Part shown: positions 51,614-61,429 of the stretch, in pieces
How the letters are laid out: each line of letters starts with the position of its first letter
Numbering within the stretch: position 1 is the stretch's first letter
The notes under the pieces: model-generated
Told to the model about the DNA's origin: nothing
What the model saw: the letters and a program-made list of their open reading frames with translations, nothing else
The model's database searches: none
Position numbers and translations under genes: made by a program
Assembly (NCBI GenBank): GCA_031431475.1
Contig: JANPDL010000018.1
Span: forward strand, 1 to 64,000
DNA from: JADCCX01 sp031431475
GTDB lineage: Bacteria; Pseudomonadota; Alphaproteobacteria; Rhizobiales; Beijerinckiaceae
Reading direction: 5' to 3'
DNA: 64,000 nucleotides

Positions 51614-51934
51614 ATGATCACGCGTAAGCGAATCCACAATGTCCTTCTGGCGCTGGGCTTCTACGCCCTGTCGGGCGCGGCTGTCGGTTATTTTGCCTGG
51701 CACGCCCATCATGGTGACCGCGGCCTGCATGCCAAGGCCAGCTACAAGATCCGCATTGCCGTGCTCAATGCGGAATTGCAGATGGTGCATGTGGAAAAAT
51801 CAGATTGGGAACGCCGCGTCGCACTGTTGCGCGCCGATAATCTCGATCGCGATCTGCTGGATGAGCGGGCGAGGGCGCTGCTGAACGGCGTCCACAAGAA
51901 TGATGTGATCGTCATCCTGCCGAAAACTCCCTGA
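51614..51934 (+). CDS. FtsB/DivIC-type septum formation initiator
   Basis: 106 residues: cytosolic Arg/Lys tail, one membrane helix (residues 12-28) and a periplasmic coiled coil with a conserved basic-acidic pattern (LRADNLDRDLLDERARALL). Such proteins pair with FtsL and FtsQ at the division site. Upstream of pdhA, as in the order eno-ftsB-pdhA of many Rhizobiales; eno itself is not next to it here. Confidence 0.88.
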   Translation: MITRKRIHNVLLALGFYALSGAAVGYFAWHAHHGDRGLHAKASYKIRIAVLNAELQMVHVEKSDWERRVALLRADNLDRDLLDERARALLNGVHKNDVIVILPKTP

Positions 51935-51978
51935 TCTCCGGCGATTCATCACTTTCATTGAACATCAGCATTCCGCAT

Positions 51979-52014
51979 TTTGCTGCACTGCAAACGCATA
52001 TGTTGCGCTGCACC
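51979..52014. promoter_or_regulatory. TGC-rich motif pair upstream of pdhA
   Basis: Inverted repeat TTTGC-N6-GCAAA at 51979-51994, and a related TGTTGCGCTGCACC at 52001-52014. TGC-rich sites of this style are bound by PhaR/AniA regulators in alphaproteobacteria; assignment here is a guess. It is 107-142 bases upstream of the pdhA start. Confidence 0.35.
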
Positions 52015-52120
52015 TATGCTTTATTTGCATGGGGCTCTTGCTTGGCAGCCCACTTCTCATGCACGAAAGGGTGCGTAAGGTGAAAATAAGAGCAATTCAA
52101 TTGTTTTAGGGGAGAGCGTC

Positions 52121-53197
<1,077 letters not shown>

Positions 53198-53224
53198 AGC
53201 ATTCGGTTTCCGGGGTAAAATATT

Positions 53225-54592
53225 ATGGCAGTTGATGTGTTGATGCCTGCGCTCTCTCCCACCATGGAGCAGGGCAAGCTTGCGAAGTGGCTCAAGAACG
53301 AGGGCGACAAGATCAAGTCTGGTGACGTGATCGCCGAGATCGAGACGGACAAGGCCACGATGGAGGTGGAATCCATCGAAGACGGCATACTGGCGAAGAT
53401 CCTGATTGCTGGCGGTACGGACAATGTGCTGGTCAATACCCGCATCGCGATCATCGCGCAGGATGGCGAGAGCGTTTCTGATGCGCCCGCGCAGCCCGCT
53501 GCTGCGACCGTAGCCGCCGCACCTGCCCCCACAGTAGCCGCCGCGCCGAAATCCGAGCCACCGGCCCATGTCGTGGCCTACGACGCCTCTGCCGAATATC
53601 CCGCTGGCGTCGAGATGGTCAGCATGACCGTGCGCGAGGCACTCCGCGAAGCCATGGCCGAGGAAATGCGTGCCGATGGTGATGTCTTCATCATGGGCGA
53701 GGAAGTGGCGGAATATCAGGGTGCCTACAAGATCACGCAGGGGCTGCTCGCTGAATTCGGCGACCGCCGCGTCATCGACACACCGATCACCGAGCATGGT
53801 TTTGCCGGCATTGGCGTCGGTGCGGCCATGAGCGGCCTGAAACCCATCGTCGAGTTCATGACCTTCAACTTCGCCATGCAGGCCATCGACCACATCATCA
53901 ATTCCGCCGCCAAGACGCTCTATATGTCCGGCGGTCAACTGGGTTGCCCCATCGTGTTTCGTGGCCCCAATGGTGCCGCCACGCGCGTCGGCGCGCAGCA
54001 CAGCCACGATTACGCCGCGTGGTATAGCAACGTGCCTGGCCTCAAGGTGGTGATGCCGTTCACGGCGGCTGATGCGAAAGGCCTGCTGAAAGCCTCCATC
54101 CGCGATCCCAACCCGATCATCTTCCTCGAGAACGAGATGCTCTACGGCCAGTCCTTCCAGGTGCCGAAGGGCGATCACGTTCTGCCCATCGGCAAGGCGC
54201 GCATCGACCGCGTCGGCAAGGACGTGACGATCGTTTCCTACAGCATCGGCATGACCTACGCCCGCAAGGCGGCGGAGATTCTTGCCAGCGAGGGCATCGA
54301 GGCCGAAATCGTCGACCTGCGCACGATCCGCCCCATGGATATCGAAACGGTGGTGGCCTCCGTGATGAAGACCAACCGCTGCGTGGCGGTGGAGGAAGGC
54401 TTTCCGCAGAGCGGCGTCACAGCCGAAATCGGCATGAAGATCATGGAAGCCGCGTTCGATTATCTCGACGCCCCGGTGATCCGCATCACCGGCAAGGACG
54501 TGCCGATGCCCTATGCGGCGAACCTGGAGAAGCTGGCGCTGCCGAACGTGGGGGAAGTGGTGGCCGCGGCGAAGGCCGTGATGTATCGGTGA
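53225..54592 (+). CDS. pdhB: Pyruvate dehydrogenase E1 beta with lipoyl domain
   Basis: 455 residues. N-terminal lipoyl domain with the modified lysine at 43 in EIETDKATMEV, an Ala/Pro linker (residues 85-120), then the E1-beta transketolase domain (MTVREALREAMAEEM, EGFPQSGVTAEIG). A lipoyl domain on E1 beta is common in alphaproteobacteria. Only a short gap separates it from the unrelated gene at 54596. Confidence 0.97.
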   Translation: MAVDVLMPALSPTMEQGKLAKWLKNEGDKIKSGDVIAEIETDKATMEVESIEDGILAKILIAGGTDNVLVNTRIAIIAQDGESVSDAPAQPAAATVAAAPAPTVAAAPKSEPPAHVVAYDASAEYPAGVEMVSMTVREALREAMAEEMRADGDVFIMGEEVAEYQGAYKITQGLLAEFGDRRVIDTPITEHGFAGIGVGAAMSGLKPIVEFMTFNFAMQAIDHIINSAAKTLYMSGGQLGCPIVFRGPNGAATRVGAQHSHDYAAWYSNVPGLKVVMPFTAADAKGLLKASIRDPNPIIFLENEMLYGQSFQVPKGDHVLPIGKARIDRVGKDVTIVSYSIGMTYARKAAEILASEGIEAEIVDLRTIRPMDIETVVASVMKTNRCVAVEEGFPQSGVTAEIGMKIMEAAFDYLDAPVIRITGKDVPMPYAANLEKLALPNVGEVVAAAKAVMYR

Positions 54593-54595
54593 GGT

Positions 54596-55243
54596 ATGTT
54601 CGGATCAGTCGCATTCGGAGTTTTGTCGGTGATTGTCGCTTTGGCGGCGGGTCTATGGGTTGCGGACACGCGCTTGAGGAAATCGAGCGCTCCACAAAAA
54701 ACTTCGCGCAAGCTCGATCTAATCAGCTATTGCATTTCTGCTCTTGCCGTGGCTGGCCTGTTATTGCAGTTTATCAAAGCTGATTTTAATAACAGAGCAT
54801 CAATTTCTCGAACTGCCTCAATGCAGCCTCGATGGGATAATTTTGAGAATACAATTGAAGCGATTGAGAAGATTTGCGTGAAATCAAATCCTCAAAATGC
54901 AATTAATCGAATTACGGAAGATAGAATTACCGATTGCGAGCGCGCAAATAAAATTTTCAGGACTGTCTTTTATTCGGATTGGCTAGAAAGCGGTAAAATA
55001 ATTAATTTGGCGCCATTATTCGAGTTCAAGACGCCGGAAATGGCTACTATTATGCGGCAATTCTCAGATGTTAGTCAGAAACTTAACAAAGATAGCATTT
55101 TTTCTGGAGTTATTGTGAAAGAGCGTAGCGTACAAACTGCCCTAAACGAACAGTTGTTCGTACTCGGTCTCACCTGTCTGCTCGCATTTGGTGCGGGCGT
55201 TGGTGCCGTTAGGCGTTGGTTTGATTATAAGCAACAGACCTAG
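54596..55243 (+). CDS. Hypothetical membrane protein inserted after pdhB
   Basis: 215 residues. Helices near residues 2-21, 44-61 and 188-206 (LFVLGLTCLLAFGAGVGAV), with a soluble middle region of about 120 residues containing two cysteines. No family recognised. The gene is visibly AT-richer than the flanking pdh genes and separates pdhB and pdhC, which normally adjoin. It has only GAGG close to the start. It looks like a foreign insertion that keeps the operon transcribed. Confidence 0.55.
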   Translation: MFGSVAFGVLSVIVALAAGLWVADTRLRKSSAPQKTSRKLDLISYCISALAVAGLLLQFIKADFNNRASISRTASMQPRWDNFENTIEAIEKICVKSNPQNAINRITEDRITDCERANKIFRTVFYSDWLESGKIINLAPLFEFKTPEMATIMRQFSDVSQKLNKDSIFSGVIVKERSVQTALNEQLFVLGLTCLLAFGAGVGAVRRWFDYKQQT

Positions 55244-55257
55244 GGAAGATACCCAAC

Positions 55258-56580
55258 ATGCCCACCAACATCCTCATGCCTGCCCTCTCTCCCACCATGG
55301 AAAAGGGCAACCTTGCGAAGTGGCTGAAAAAGGAAGGCGACGTCATCAAGTCCGGCGATGTGCTGGCCGAGATCGAGACGGACAAGGCCACGATGGAGGT
55401 TGAATCCATCGATGACGGCATTCTGGCGAAGATCATCGTGGCGGCGGGAACGGCGGATGTGCTGGTCAACCAGCTGATCGCGGTCATTGCGGCAGATGGC
55501 GAGGATGTGGCCAAGGTGGCTGCGGGTGGTGGTGCTGCGCCTGCGAAAGCTGCGCCTGCCGCGCCCGTGCCAGCAGCTGCGGCTCCAGCGGGTGCTCCCT
55601 CTGCGGCACCGGCCGCCGCTGCCGCCAGCGACGGCAATCGCGTCTTCGCGTCCCCCCTTGCCAAACGCATTGCACAGCAAAACAGCATTGATCTGTCGAA
55701 GATTGCAGGCTCCGGCCCACATGGCCGCATCGTTGAAGCTGATGTGAACGCTGCCATGGCTGGCGGAACAGCGAAGGCCGCGCCTGCGCCTGCCGCAGCA
55801 CCAACCTCTGCTCCCGCCCCCGCAGCCGCACCCGTCGGCATGGCCGACGCCACCATCAAAAAGCTGTTCGCGGACGGCTCCTACGAGGAAATCCCGCACG
55901 ACAGCATGCGCAAGGTCATCGCGCGCCGCCTGCTCGAATCCAAGACGACGATTCCGCATTTCTATCTCACCATCGACACCAACCTCGATGCCCTGCTGAC
56001 CCTGCGCGAGCAGATCAACAAGGCCGCGCCCGTAAAGGACGGCAAGCCCGCCTACAAGCTCTCGGTCAACGACATGGTGATCAAGGCCATGGCGATGGCC
56101 TTGCGCGCCGTGCCGGATGCCAACGTGACCTGGACCGAGGGTGCGATGCTCAAGCACAAGCACGCCGATGTGGGCGTCGCTGTCTCGATTCCCGGCGGCC
56201 TGATGACGCCGATCATCAAGGATGCTTGCCACAAAACGCTGTCGGCCATTTCCAACGAGATCAAGGATCTGGCTGCGCGTGCCAAGACCCGCAAGCTCAA
56301 GCCCGAGGAATATCAGGGCGGCACCACGGCCATCTCCAACCTCGGCATGTTCGGCGTGAAGGACTTCTGCGCCGTCATCAACCCGCCGCACGCCACCATC
56401 CTCGCGGTGGGCGCGGGCGAAAAGCGCCCGGTTGTGAAGGCGGATGGCACGGTTGGCGTCGCGACTGTCATGAGCGTGACGCTCTCGACCGATCACCGTG
56501 CAGTCGACGGGGCGCTGGGTGCGGAACTACTGCAGGCGTTCAAGGGCTATATCGAGAACCCGATGGGGATGCTGGTGTGA
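55258..56580 (+). CDS. pdhC: Pyruvate dehydrogenase E2 (dihydrolipoyl acetyltransferase)
   Basis: 440 residues. Lipoyl domain (Lys43 in EIETDKATMEV) nearly identical to that of pdhB, Ala/Pro linkers, an E3-binding domain (FASPLAKRIAQQNSIDLSKI, about 128-160) and the catalytic acetyltransferase core ending with the active-site STDHRAVDGALGAELL. It moves acetyl from lipoate to CoA and forms the core of the complex. Confidence 0.97.
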   Translation: MPTNILMPALSPTMEKGNLAKWLKKEGDVIKSGDVLAEIETDKATMEVESIDDGILAKIIVAAGTADVLVNQLIAVIAADGEDVAKVAAGGGAAPAKAAPAAPVPAAAAPAGAPSAAPAAAAASDGNRVFASPLAKRIAQQNSIDLSKIAGSGPHGRIVEADVNAAMAGGTAKAAPAPAAAPTSAPAPAAAPVGMADATIKKLFADGSYEEIPHDSMRKVIARRLLESKTTIPHFYLTIDTNLDALLTLREQINKAAPVKDGKPAYKLSVNDMVIKAMAMALRAVPDANVTWTEGAMLKHKHADVGVAVSIPGGLMTPIIKDACHKTLSAISNEIKDLAARAKTRKLKPEEYQGGTTAISNLGMFGVKDFCAVINPPHATILAVGAGEKRPVVKADGTVGVATVMSVTLSTDHRAVDGALGAELLQAFKGYIENPMGMLV

Positions 56581-56590
56581 GGAGGGGGCC

Positions 56591-57094
56591 ATGTCCGATG
56601 ATCACCCGCCGCCGATGCAGGCAGGCCTTGTCAAATCCCTTGGCCTGATCCTGCCGCTGGGGATCGCGGTTCTGTCGCTCGTCTCGTCGATCTACCAGTC
56701 GTGGAATTACGCCCGCAACATCGAGAGCGCCCAGCGCAACATCCTGCGCGGGGAAAGCCTGCGGACCTGCCGTGACGTCATCGACGTCTTTTTCCAGTTC
56801 CGCCTCAAGTCTGAAGAAGCCAGCATGATGCGGGAGGTTTCCAGCCCGATGCTGGCCGCCGAGTTGAAGGCCATTGTCTATAAATTCGGCGGTTTCGGCA
56901 CTTTCCTTGCCAATTTTCAGGATGAAGCCGCGCGCACCCGCTACACTGAACTGACCTGGGAGATGCTCTTCATCGCCGAGAATGCATCCACGCTGCCGAA
57001 GGATGATTTCGCCAGGCGCTTCGCCAAGGTGGATGAAAACTTCGGAAAGCTGAACGAGGATTGCGTGAAAGCTGCGCAGAGCAAGTTGCTGTGA
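56591..57094 (+). CDS. Hypothetical membrane-anchored protein
   Basis: 167 residues: one helix near residues 16-36 (SLGLILPLGIAVLSLVSSIY), then a helical soluble region with an RTCRD cysteine and a late EDCVK cysteine. GAGGAGG lies before ATG 56591; a longer frame from 56498 overlaps pdhC and is rejected. No family recognised. Second cargo gene in the pdh locus, with GC closer to its neighbours. Confidence 0.55.
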   Translation: MSDDHPPPMQAGLVKSLGLILPLGIAVLSLVSSIYQSWNYARNIESAQRNILRGESLRTCRDVIDVFFQFRLKSEEASMMREVSSPMLAAELKAIVYKFGGFGTFLANFQDEAARTRYTELTWEMLFIAENASTLPKDDFARRFAKVDENFGKLNEDCVKAAQSKLL

Positions 57095-57181
57095 TGGCGA
57101 AGCTTGATTTTGTTCCTCTTGTGTTCTTTTTTGGAATGTGCCAGACTCTACGTAATATTGAATGTCCTGTGGAGATTTTTC

Positions 57182-57430
57182 ATGAGTGAAATCAAGGATA
57201 TGGTGATGCCGATGCTGAAGAGCATCCAGTCCGAGCAGCGCGCCATGCGTGCGCGGGTGGACGGTATCGCCGAGAACGTCGCTGAGTCGAAAGACGATCT
57301 CGATACGATCAAAGGTTACATCACGTATCACATGGGCCTGACGACTCAGAACCAGTCGGATATTTCCGATCTGCGCAAGGATGTATCTGATCTCAAGAAG
57401 CGCATAGCTGCGCTGGAGGGACGGGGGTAG
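57182..57430 (+). CDS. Small coiled-coil protein
   Basis: 82 residues, probably a coiled coil (heptad pattern in MLKSIQSEQRAMRARVDGI through LRKDVSDLKKRIAALEGRG). Soluble, cytosolic. Ribosome site GGAG seven bases upstream of ATG 57182. It resembles the small accessory coiled-coil proteins that accompany membrane receptors in many bacteria; no function known. The next gene begins at its stop codon. Confidence 0.5.
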   Translation: MSEIKDMVMPMLKSIQSEQRAMRARVDGIAENVAESKDDLDTIKGYITYHMGLTTQNQSDISDLRKDVSDLKKRIAALEGRG

Positions 57431-58089
57431 TGTTGGAGAGCTTGGCAAAAATTATCCAAGCTTTGGCTTGGCCCGGCTTATTACTTTTTGGCATTTGGTA
57501 TTTGCGACCAAATATTTTGCCTTTGATTCAGACGGTGAGACAGCAAATTGCTTCTGGTGCAGCGCTTAAATTCAAAGATTTTGAATTTAAAAGAAAAGAC
57601 TTATCTGAGTTTGAAATTAAGAATGGAAATTTATACGCTCAAGAATCGGCGTCTGATGAGATTTTGAAAATTCGGAGTAGTTATTATAAAGATAGCAAGA
57701 ACTTGATGATTGTTCATCGCGTTAGGCCAACAGGCGAATTCCATGCCGTAAATGGGAAGCCGACCTTTGATATTTCTGTCTATATCATAGGACATAAATC
57801 ATATGGGGCCATAAATGATGTACGGGAAGTAAGATATTATTTTGGTGAGTATTTTGGTAAATCCACGTCGAAATTCGGTGCAGAATTTGTTGTGCGCAAC
57901 GGATCAGAGAATTTTGCTGTGAAAATAAATGCATATGGCCCTAGTCTTTGCCAAGCGCGGATTGTTTTCCACGATAACACCGAAATGACACAGGAGCGGT
58001 ACCTTGATTTCGAGGGAACCGGATATCGGTTTGATCCATCGGTGAATGTCGCTGATGAAGTTAAAAAGACAAAAAAGTTGCTGAAGTGA
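57430..58089 (+). CDS. Membrane-anchored protein with YEATS-like region
   Basis: 219 residues, strongly AT-rich. One N-terminal hydrophobic segment (residues 8-30) and then a soluble region. Its C-terminal half (VREVRYYFGEYFG, EFVVRNGSENFAVKINAYGP, ARIVFHDNTE, RYLDFE) has the strand spacing of the prokaryotic YEATS (pYEATS) domain, a beta-sandwich found in membrane sensors and proposed conflict systems. The match is by pattern only. GTG 57430 overlaps the previous TAG; TTG 57433 is possible. Confidence 0.55.
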   Translation: MLESLAKIIQALAWPGLLLFGIWYLRPNILPLIQTVRQQIASGAALKFKDFEFKRKDLSEFEIKNGNLYAQESASDEILKIRSSYYKDSKNLMIVHRVRPTGEFHAVNGKPTFDISVYIIGHKSYGAINDVREVRYYFGEYFGKSTSKFGAEFVVRNGSENFAVKINAYGPSLCQARIVFHDNTEMTQERYLDFEGTGYRFDPSVNVADEVKKTKKLLK

Positions 58090-58505
58090 TCTCGTATCTC
58101 CCCTTTCTCATCCCCTTCGGCTTCGCCATCTTTGTGCTGCGGGCGCAACTCCTGCGAATCGGAATCAATGAATTCGGCCCGGAGAACCTGCATGGCTCCA
58201 AGGCACTCGGTGCAGTTTCGGGCTGGCTTGGCCTCGGCGGCGCGGCTGTGCTGGCCTGTATTGCTTTCGCCTACGGCGGCATTGTCTGGGGCCTTGTTCT
58301 CGTCACCGGCGGCCTGACGCTGGGCATCATTGTGTCTGCTGTCTCCCTGCCGATCCTGCGCAGCACGTTTGCGCTGGGCCATCACAGCGGCGACGGCGAC
58401 AAGAGCGTCGCGGAGTTCAACCGGCAATATGGCCCGTACATCGCTCTCGCTGTCGCGGCCATCGCCGCTGTCTGCCTTTACGCCCTCTTCACGTTCCGGC
58501 TCTGA
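58086..58505 (+). CDS. Hypothetical multi-pass membrane protein
   Basis: 139 residues, four hydrophobic segments (about 3-22, 46-68, 69-92 and 117-137). The GTG start overlaps the preceding stop in GTGA, so it is coupled to the YEATS-like gene. Unlike that gene it has normal, GC-rich codon use. No family recognised. lpd begins 13 bases later. Confidence 0.6.
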   Translation: MISYLPFLIPFGFAIFVLRAQLLRIGINEFGPENLHGSKALGAVSGWLGLGGAAVLACIAFAYGGIVWGLVLVTGGLTLGIIVSAVSLPILRSTFALGHHSGDGDKSVAEFNRQYGPYIALAVAAIAAVCLYALFTFRL

Positions 58506-58518
58506 GAAGGAGTTTTCC

Positions 58519-59955
58519 ATGTCAGCTTACGACGTCATCATCATCGGCTCCGGCCCCGGCGGCTATGTTACGGCGATCCGCGCCGCGCAGCTTGGTTTCA
58601 AGGTGGCCATTGTGGAGCGAGAGCATCTCGGCGGAATCTGCCTGAATTGGGGCTGCATCCCCACGAAAGCCCTGCTCCGATCAGCTGAAATCCTGCACTT
58701 CGCCCATCGTGCAAAGGATTACGGGCTAGTGCTGGAAGGCACGATGAAGCCGGATGTGAAGGCGGTCGTCGCCCGTTCGCGCGGCATCTCGGCCAAGCTC
58801 AACGGCGGCGTTGGCTATCTCATGAAGAAAAACAAGGTGGATGTGATCTGGGGTGAAGCGAAGATCACCAAGCCCGGCGAAGTCGTGGTCAAGGCCATGA
58901 GCAAACCCGCCGTGCAGCCCCAGAACGCCATCCCCAAGGGCGTACAGGGGGAGGGGACCTACACCGCCAAGCATATCATCCTTGCGACCGGTGCGCGGCC
59001 CCGCGCATTGCCCGGCATCGAGCCCGATGGCAAACTGATCTGGACCTATTTCGAAGCGATGATCCCCAGCGAGATGCCGAAGAGCATGCTGGTCATGGGC
59101 TCGGGCGCCATCGGTATCGAGTTCGCGTCGTTCTATCACGCCATGGGCGTCGATGTGACGGTGGTGGAGGTGATGCCGCAGATTCTGCCGGTGGAAGACG
59201 CCGAGATCGCCGCCATCGCCCGCAAGGCCTTCGAGAAGCAAGGCCTAAAAATCCGCTCCGGTGCGAAGGTGACGAAGGTGGTGAAGGGCGCGAACAACGT
59301 GACGGCGACCATTGAGGCTGACGGCAAGATCGAGACGCTGGTCGTGGACCGCATGATCTCCGCCGTGGGCGTGGTCGGCAACATCGAGAACCTCGGACTG
59401 GAGGCGCTCGGCATCAAGACGGATCGCGGCTGCATCGTCACCAACGGCTATAGCGAGACGAATGTGAAGGGCATCTACGCCATCGGCGATGTCGCGGGCC
59501 CGCCCATGCTGGCGCACAAGGCGGAGCACGAGGGCGTGGTGTGTATCGAGCATATCAAGGGCCTGCACGTGCACCCCATGGACAAGGCGAAGATCCCGGG
59601 CTGCACCTATTGTCACCCGCAGATCGCCAGCGTCGGCATGACAGAAGCGAAAGCCAAGGAAGCAGGCATCGCCGTCAAGGTCGGTCGTTTCAGTTTCGCC
59701 GCCAACGGCAAGGCCATCGCGCTGGGCGAGGACAACGGGTTGGTCAAGACCATCTTCGACGCGAAAACTGGCAAGCTGCTCGGCGCGCACATGGTGGGCG
59801 CGGAAGTGACCGAATTGATCCAGGGCTATGTGGTGGCGATGAACCTGGAGACGACCGAGGAAGACCTGATGCACGTGGTCTTTCCGCATCCGACCCTGAG
59901 CGAGATGATGAAGGAGAGCGTGCTGGATGCGTATGGTAGGGCGCTGAATGCGTGA
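58519..59955 (+). CDS. lpd: Dihydrolipoamide dehydrogenase (E3)
   Basis: 478 residues. FAD motif IIGSGPGGYVTAI at residue 8, redox-active disulfide Cys41-Cys46 in GGICLNWGCIP, NAD site VMGSGAIGIEFASFYHAMG, and the C-terminal VFPHPTLSEMM His-Glu motif. It reoxidises E2 lipoate, passing electrons to NAD. No lipoyl domain. AGAAGGAG precedes ATG 58519; the longer frame from 58330 overlaps the upstream gene. Completes PDH. Confidence 0.97.
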   Translation: MSAYDVIIIGSGPGGYVTAIRAAQLGFKVAIVEREHLGGICLNWGCIPTKALLRSAEILHFAHRAKDYGLVLEGTMKPDVKAVVARSRGISAKLNGGVGYLMKKNKVDVIWGEAKITKPGEVVVKAMSKPAVQPQNAIPKGVQGEGTYTAKHIILATGARPRALPGIEPDGKLIWTYFEAMIPSEMPKSMLVMGSGAIGIEFASFYHAMGVDVTVVEVMPQILPVEDAEIAAIARKAFEKQGLKIRSGAKVTKVVKGANNVTATIEADGKIETLVVDRMISAVGVVGNIENLGLEALGIKTDRGCIVTNGYSETNVKGIYAIGDVAGPPMLAHKAEHEGVVCIEHIKGLHVHPMDKAKIPGCTYCHPQIASVGMTEAKAKEAGIAVKVGRFSFAANGKAIALGEDNGLVKTIFDAKTGKLLGAHMVGAEVTELIQGYVVAMNLETTEEDLMHVVFPHPTLSEMMKESVLDAYGRALNA

Positions 59956-60037
59956 ATCGTACGCTTCCCCGGCCCATCCTTGCTAACCGGGGCGGCCAGG
60001 CGCAGTATCGCACGTCCAGCACGCAGGAGAGGCCAAC

Positions 60038-60286
60038 ATGAATCCCCAATCGCTCGTCGTTGCGGTCGTGATCGGTGCCGTTGCAGGCTGGCTTGCCAGC
60101 CTTGTCATGGGTGGCGGCGGGTTGATCCGTTATATCATCACGGGGATCATCGGATCGTTCGTCGGTTCATTTCTGCTGTCAGCCCTGAAAATCAATCTCC
60201 CAATAGACAACGCGCTTGCTTCACAGATCATCACAGCCACAATTGGCGCGATTGTCGTCGTCTTCCTGGCGCGTTTCATTGCCTAA
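60038..60286 (+). CDS. GlsB/YeaQ/YmgE family membrane protein
   Basis: 82 residues, three hydrophobic helices with Gly-rich turns (GWLASLVMGGGGLIRYIITG-type) and late TIGAIVVVFLARF. The family is often called transglycosylase-associated; function unknown, commonly stress-induced. GGAGAGG precedes the ATG. Its placement after lpd may be a separate unit. Confidence 0.88.
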   Translation: MNPQSLVVAVVIGAVAGWLASLVMGGGGLIRYIITGIIGSFVGSFLLSALKINLPIDNALASQIITATIGAIVVVFLARFIA

Positions 60287-60338
60287 TGTCGGATTTGGGA
60301 ATGCTGCGGGCTAAATGCGTGAATTTTGAGCTCGCCCA

Positions 60339-60797
60339 ATGAACGCCAACCTTCCCCTCATCTTCCTTGCCTTCGCTGGCGGCGCTTTCCTTCCCATACA
60401 GATGGGTATCAACGGCCAGCTCCGCGCAGGGCTTGGCCATGCCATGCAGGCTACGTTTGTCTCATTCTTTGTGGGGGCCATCGGCGCACTCGTCGCCTGC
60501 CTCGTCATGCGCGTGCCGCTGCCGAAGCCGGAGCAACTGGCCGCACCTGCTCTATGGATGTGGTTTGGTGGCCTGTGCGGCACTTTCTATGTCTGGACTA
60601 CGATCATGTCCGGCCCAAAAATCGGCGCGGCGCTCGCCGTATCGCTCGCCATCGCGGGACAGCTTGTGGTTGCCGCAATGCTTGATCACACCGGCGCACT
60701 TGGCTTTCCACAGCACAGCCTGTCGCCGATGAAGCTCGCGGGCATCGCATTGGTGATCGCGGGTGTGCTCGTGGTGAGTTATTCGAAGCAGGTGTGA
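60339..60797 (+). CDS. DMT-superfamily transporter (YdcZ/DUF606 type)
   Basis: 152 residues, five hydrophobic helices. Conserved GGAFLPIQMGINGQLR and a C-terminal LAGIALVIAGVLVVSYSKQ typical of the DUF606/EamA-like half transporter, which forms dimers for small-solute exchange. The substrate is unknown. The next gene starts right after or overlaps its stop. Confidence 0.85.
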   Translation: MNANLPLIFLAFAGGAFLPIQMGINGQLRAGLGHAMQATFVSFFVGAIGALVACLVMRVPLPKPEQLAAPALWMWFGGLCGTFYVWTTIMSGPKIGAALAVSLAIAGQLVVAAMLDHTGALGFPQHSLSPMKLAGIALVIAGVLVVSYSKQV

Positions 60798-60814
60798 TCA
60801 GAGGAGGCTTCGCG

Positions 60815-61363
60815 ATGCCCGTCACATTCCTTCGCCGTTTGTCCTACGGCCTTATCGATACATTCGTCTTCTCACTCGTCTGGTTCGTGATGGTCGCCAT
60901 CACAGATGTGACGCCGCCCGCGATGACATTCATGTCGGTCTATACGCCGCAGCAATACAGGGACTATCTGATCACCACGAGCATCATGACAGCCCTCATG
61001 TTTGCGTTGAGCATTTATATGCACCAGCGGTTAGGCGGCTCTATCGGCAAGCGCATGCTGGGCGTCCGCACCACCAACACTGACGGCTCGCCGATGACGC
61101 TGAGGGACAGTATCCGCCGCGCGCTATTCTGCTTCGGCGTTTCGCTGCTGATCCTCTGGCCCGGACCAATCACGGCGGCAATTTTCGGCAAGAGATCGGA
61201 TGAAACAGCGCTGATCATGCTGGGCGCTGGCATCCTGATCTGGCTCTCGTGCATGTCCTTCCATCTGATCAAAGTTAGCGGCGACGGCAAAGGCACGCTG
61301 CACGAGCGTTGGCTTGGTCTGCGCAGCATCAGGTTAGAACCGGGTGATGCAGGGCAGCCGTGA
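60815..61363 (+). CDS. RDD family membrane protein
   Basis: About 182 residues. Three to four membrane helices and the RDD signature: an early RRLSYGLIDTFVFSLVW with Arg-Asp residues, and GGSIGKRMLGVRTTNTDGSP. Function of RDD proteins is mostly unclear, with some sodium or proton antiporters reported. ATG 60815 has GGAGG seven bases before; GTG 60794 overlaps the previous stop. Confidence 0.8.
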   Translation: MPVTFLRRLSYGLIDTFVFSLVWFVMVAITDVTPPAMTFMSVYTPQQYRDYLITTSIMTALMFALSIYMHQRLGGSIGKRMLGVRTTNTDGSPMTLRDSIRRALFCFGVSLLILWPGPITAAIFGKRSDETALIMLGAGILIWLSCMSFHLIKVSGDGKGTLHERWLGLRSIRLEPGDAGQP

Positions 61364-61429
61364 CATCGGAACGGTTGTAAGCACCGCTCCACAGCGCTAA
61401 TTACCGGGTTGAATTAAGCCAAGGCTTCC

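Noticed and set aside
58330..58518. N-terminal extension of lpd
   Set aside because: It is a shadow of the preceding membrane-protein gene; the E3 FAD domain starts at 58519.
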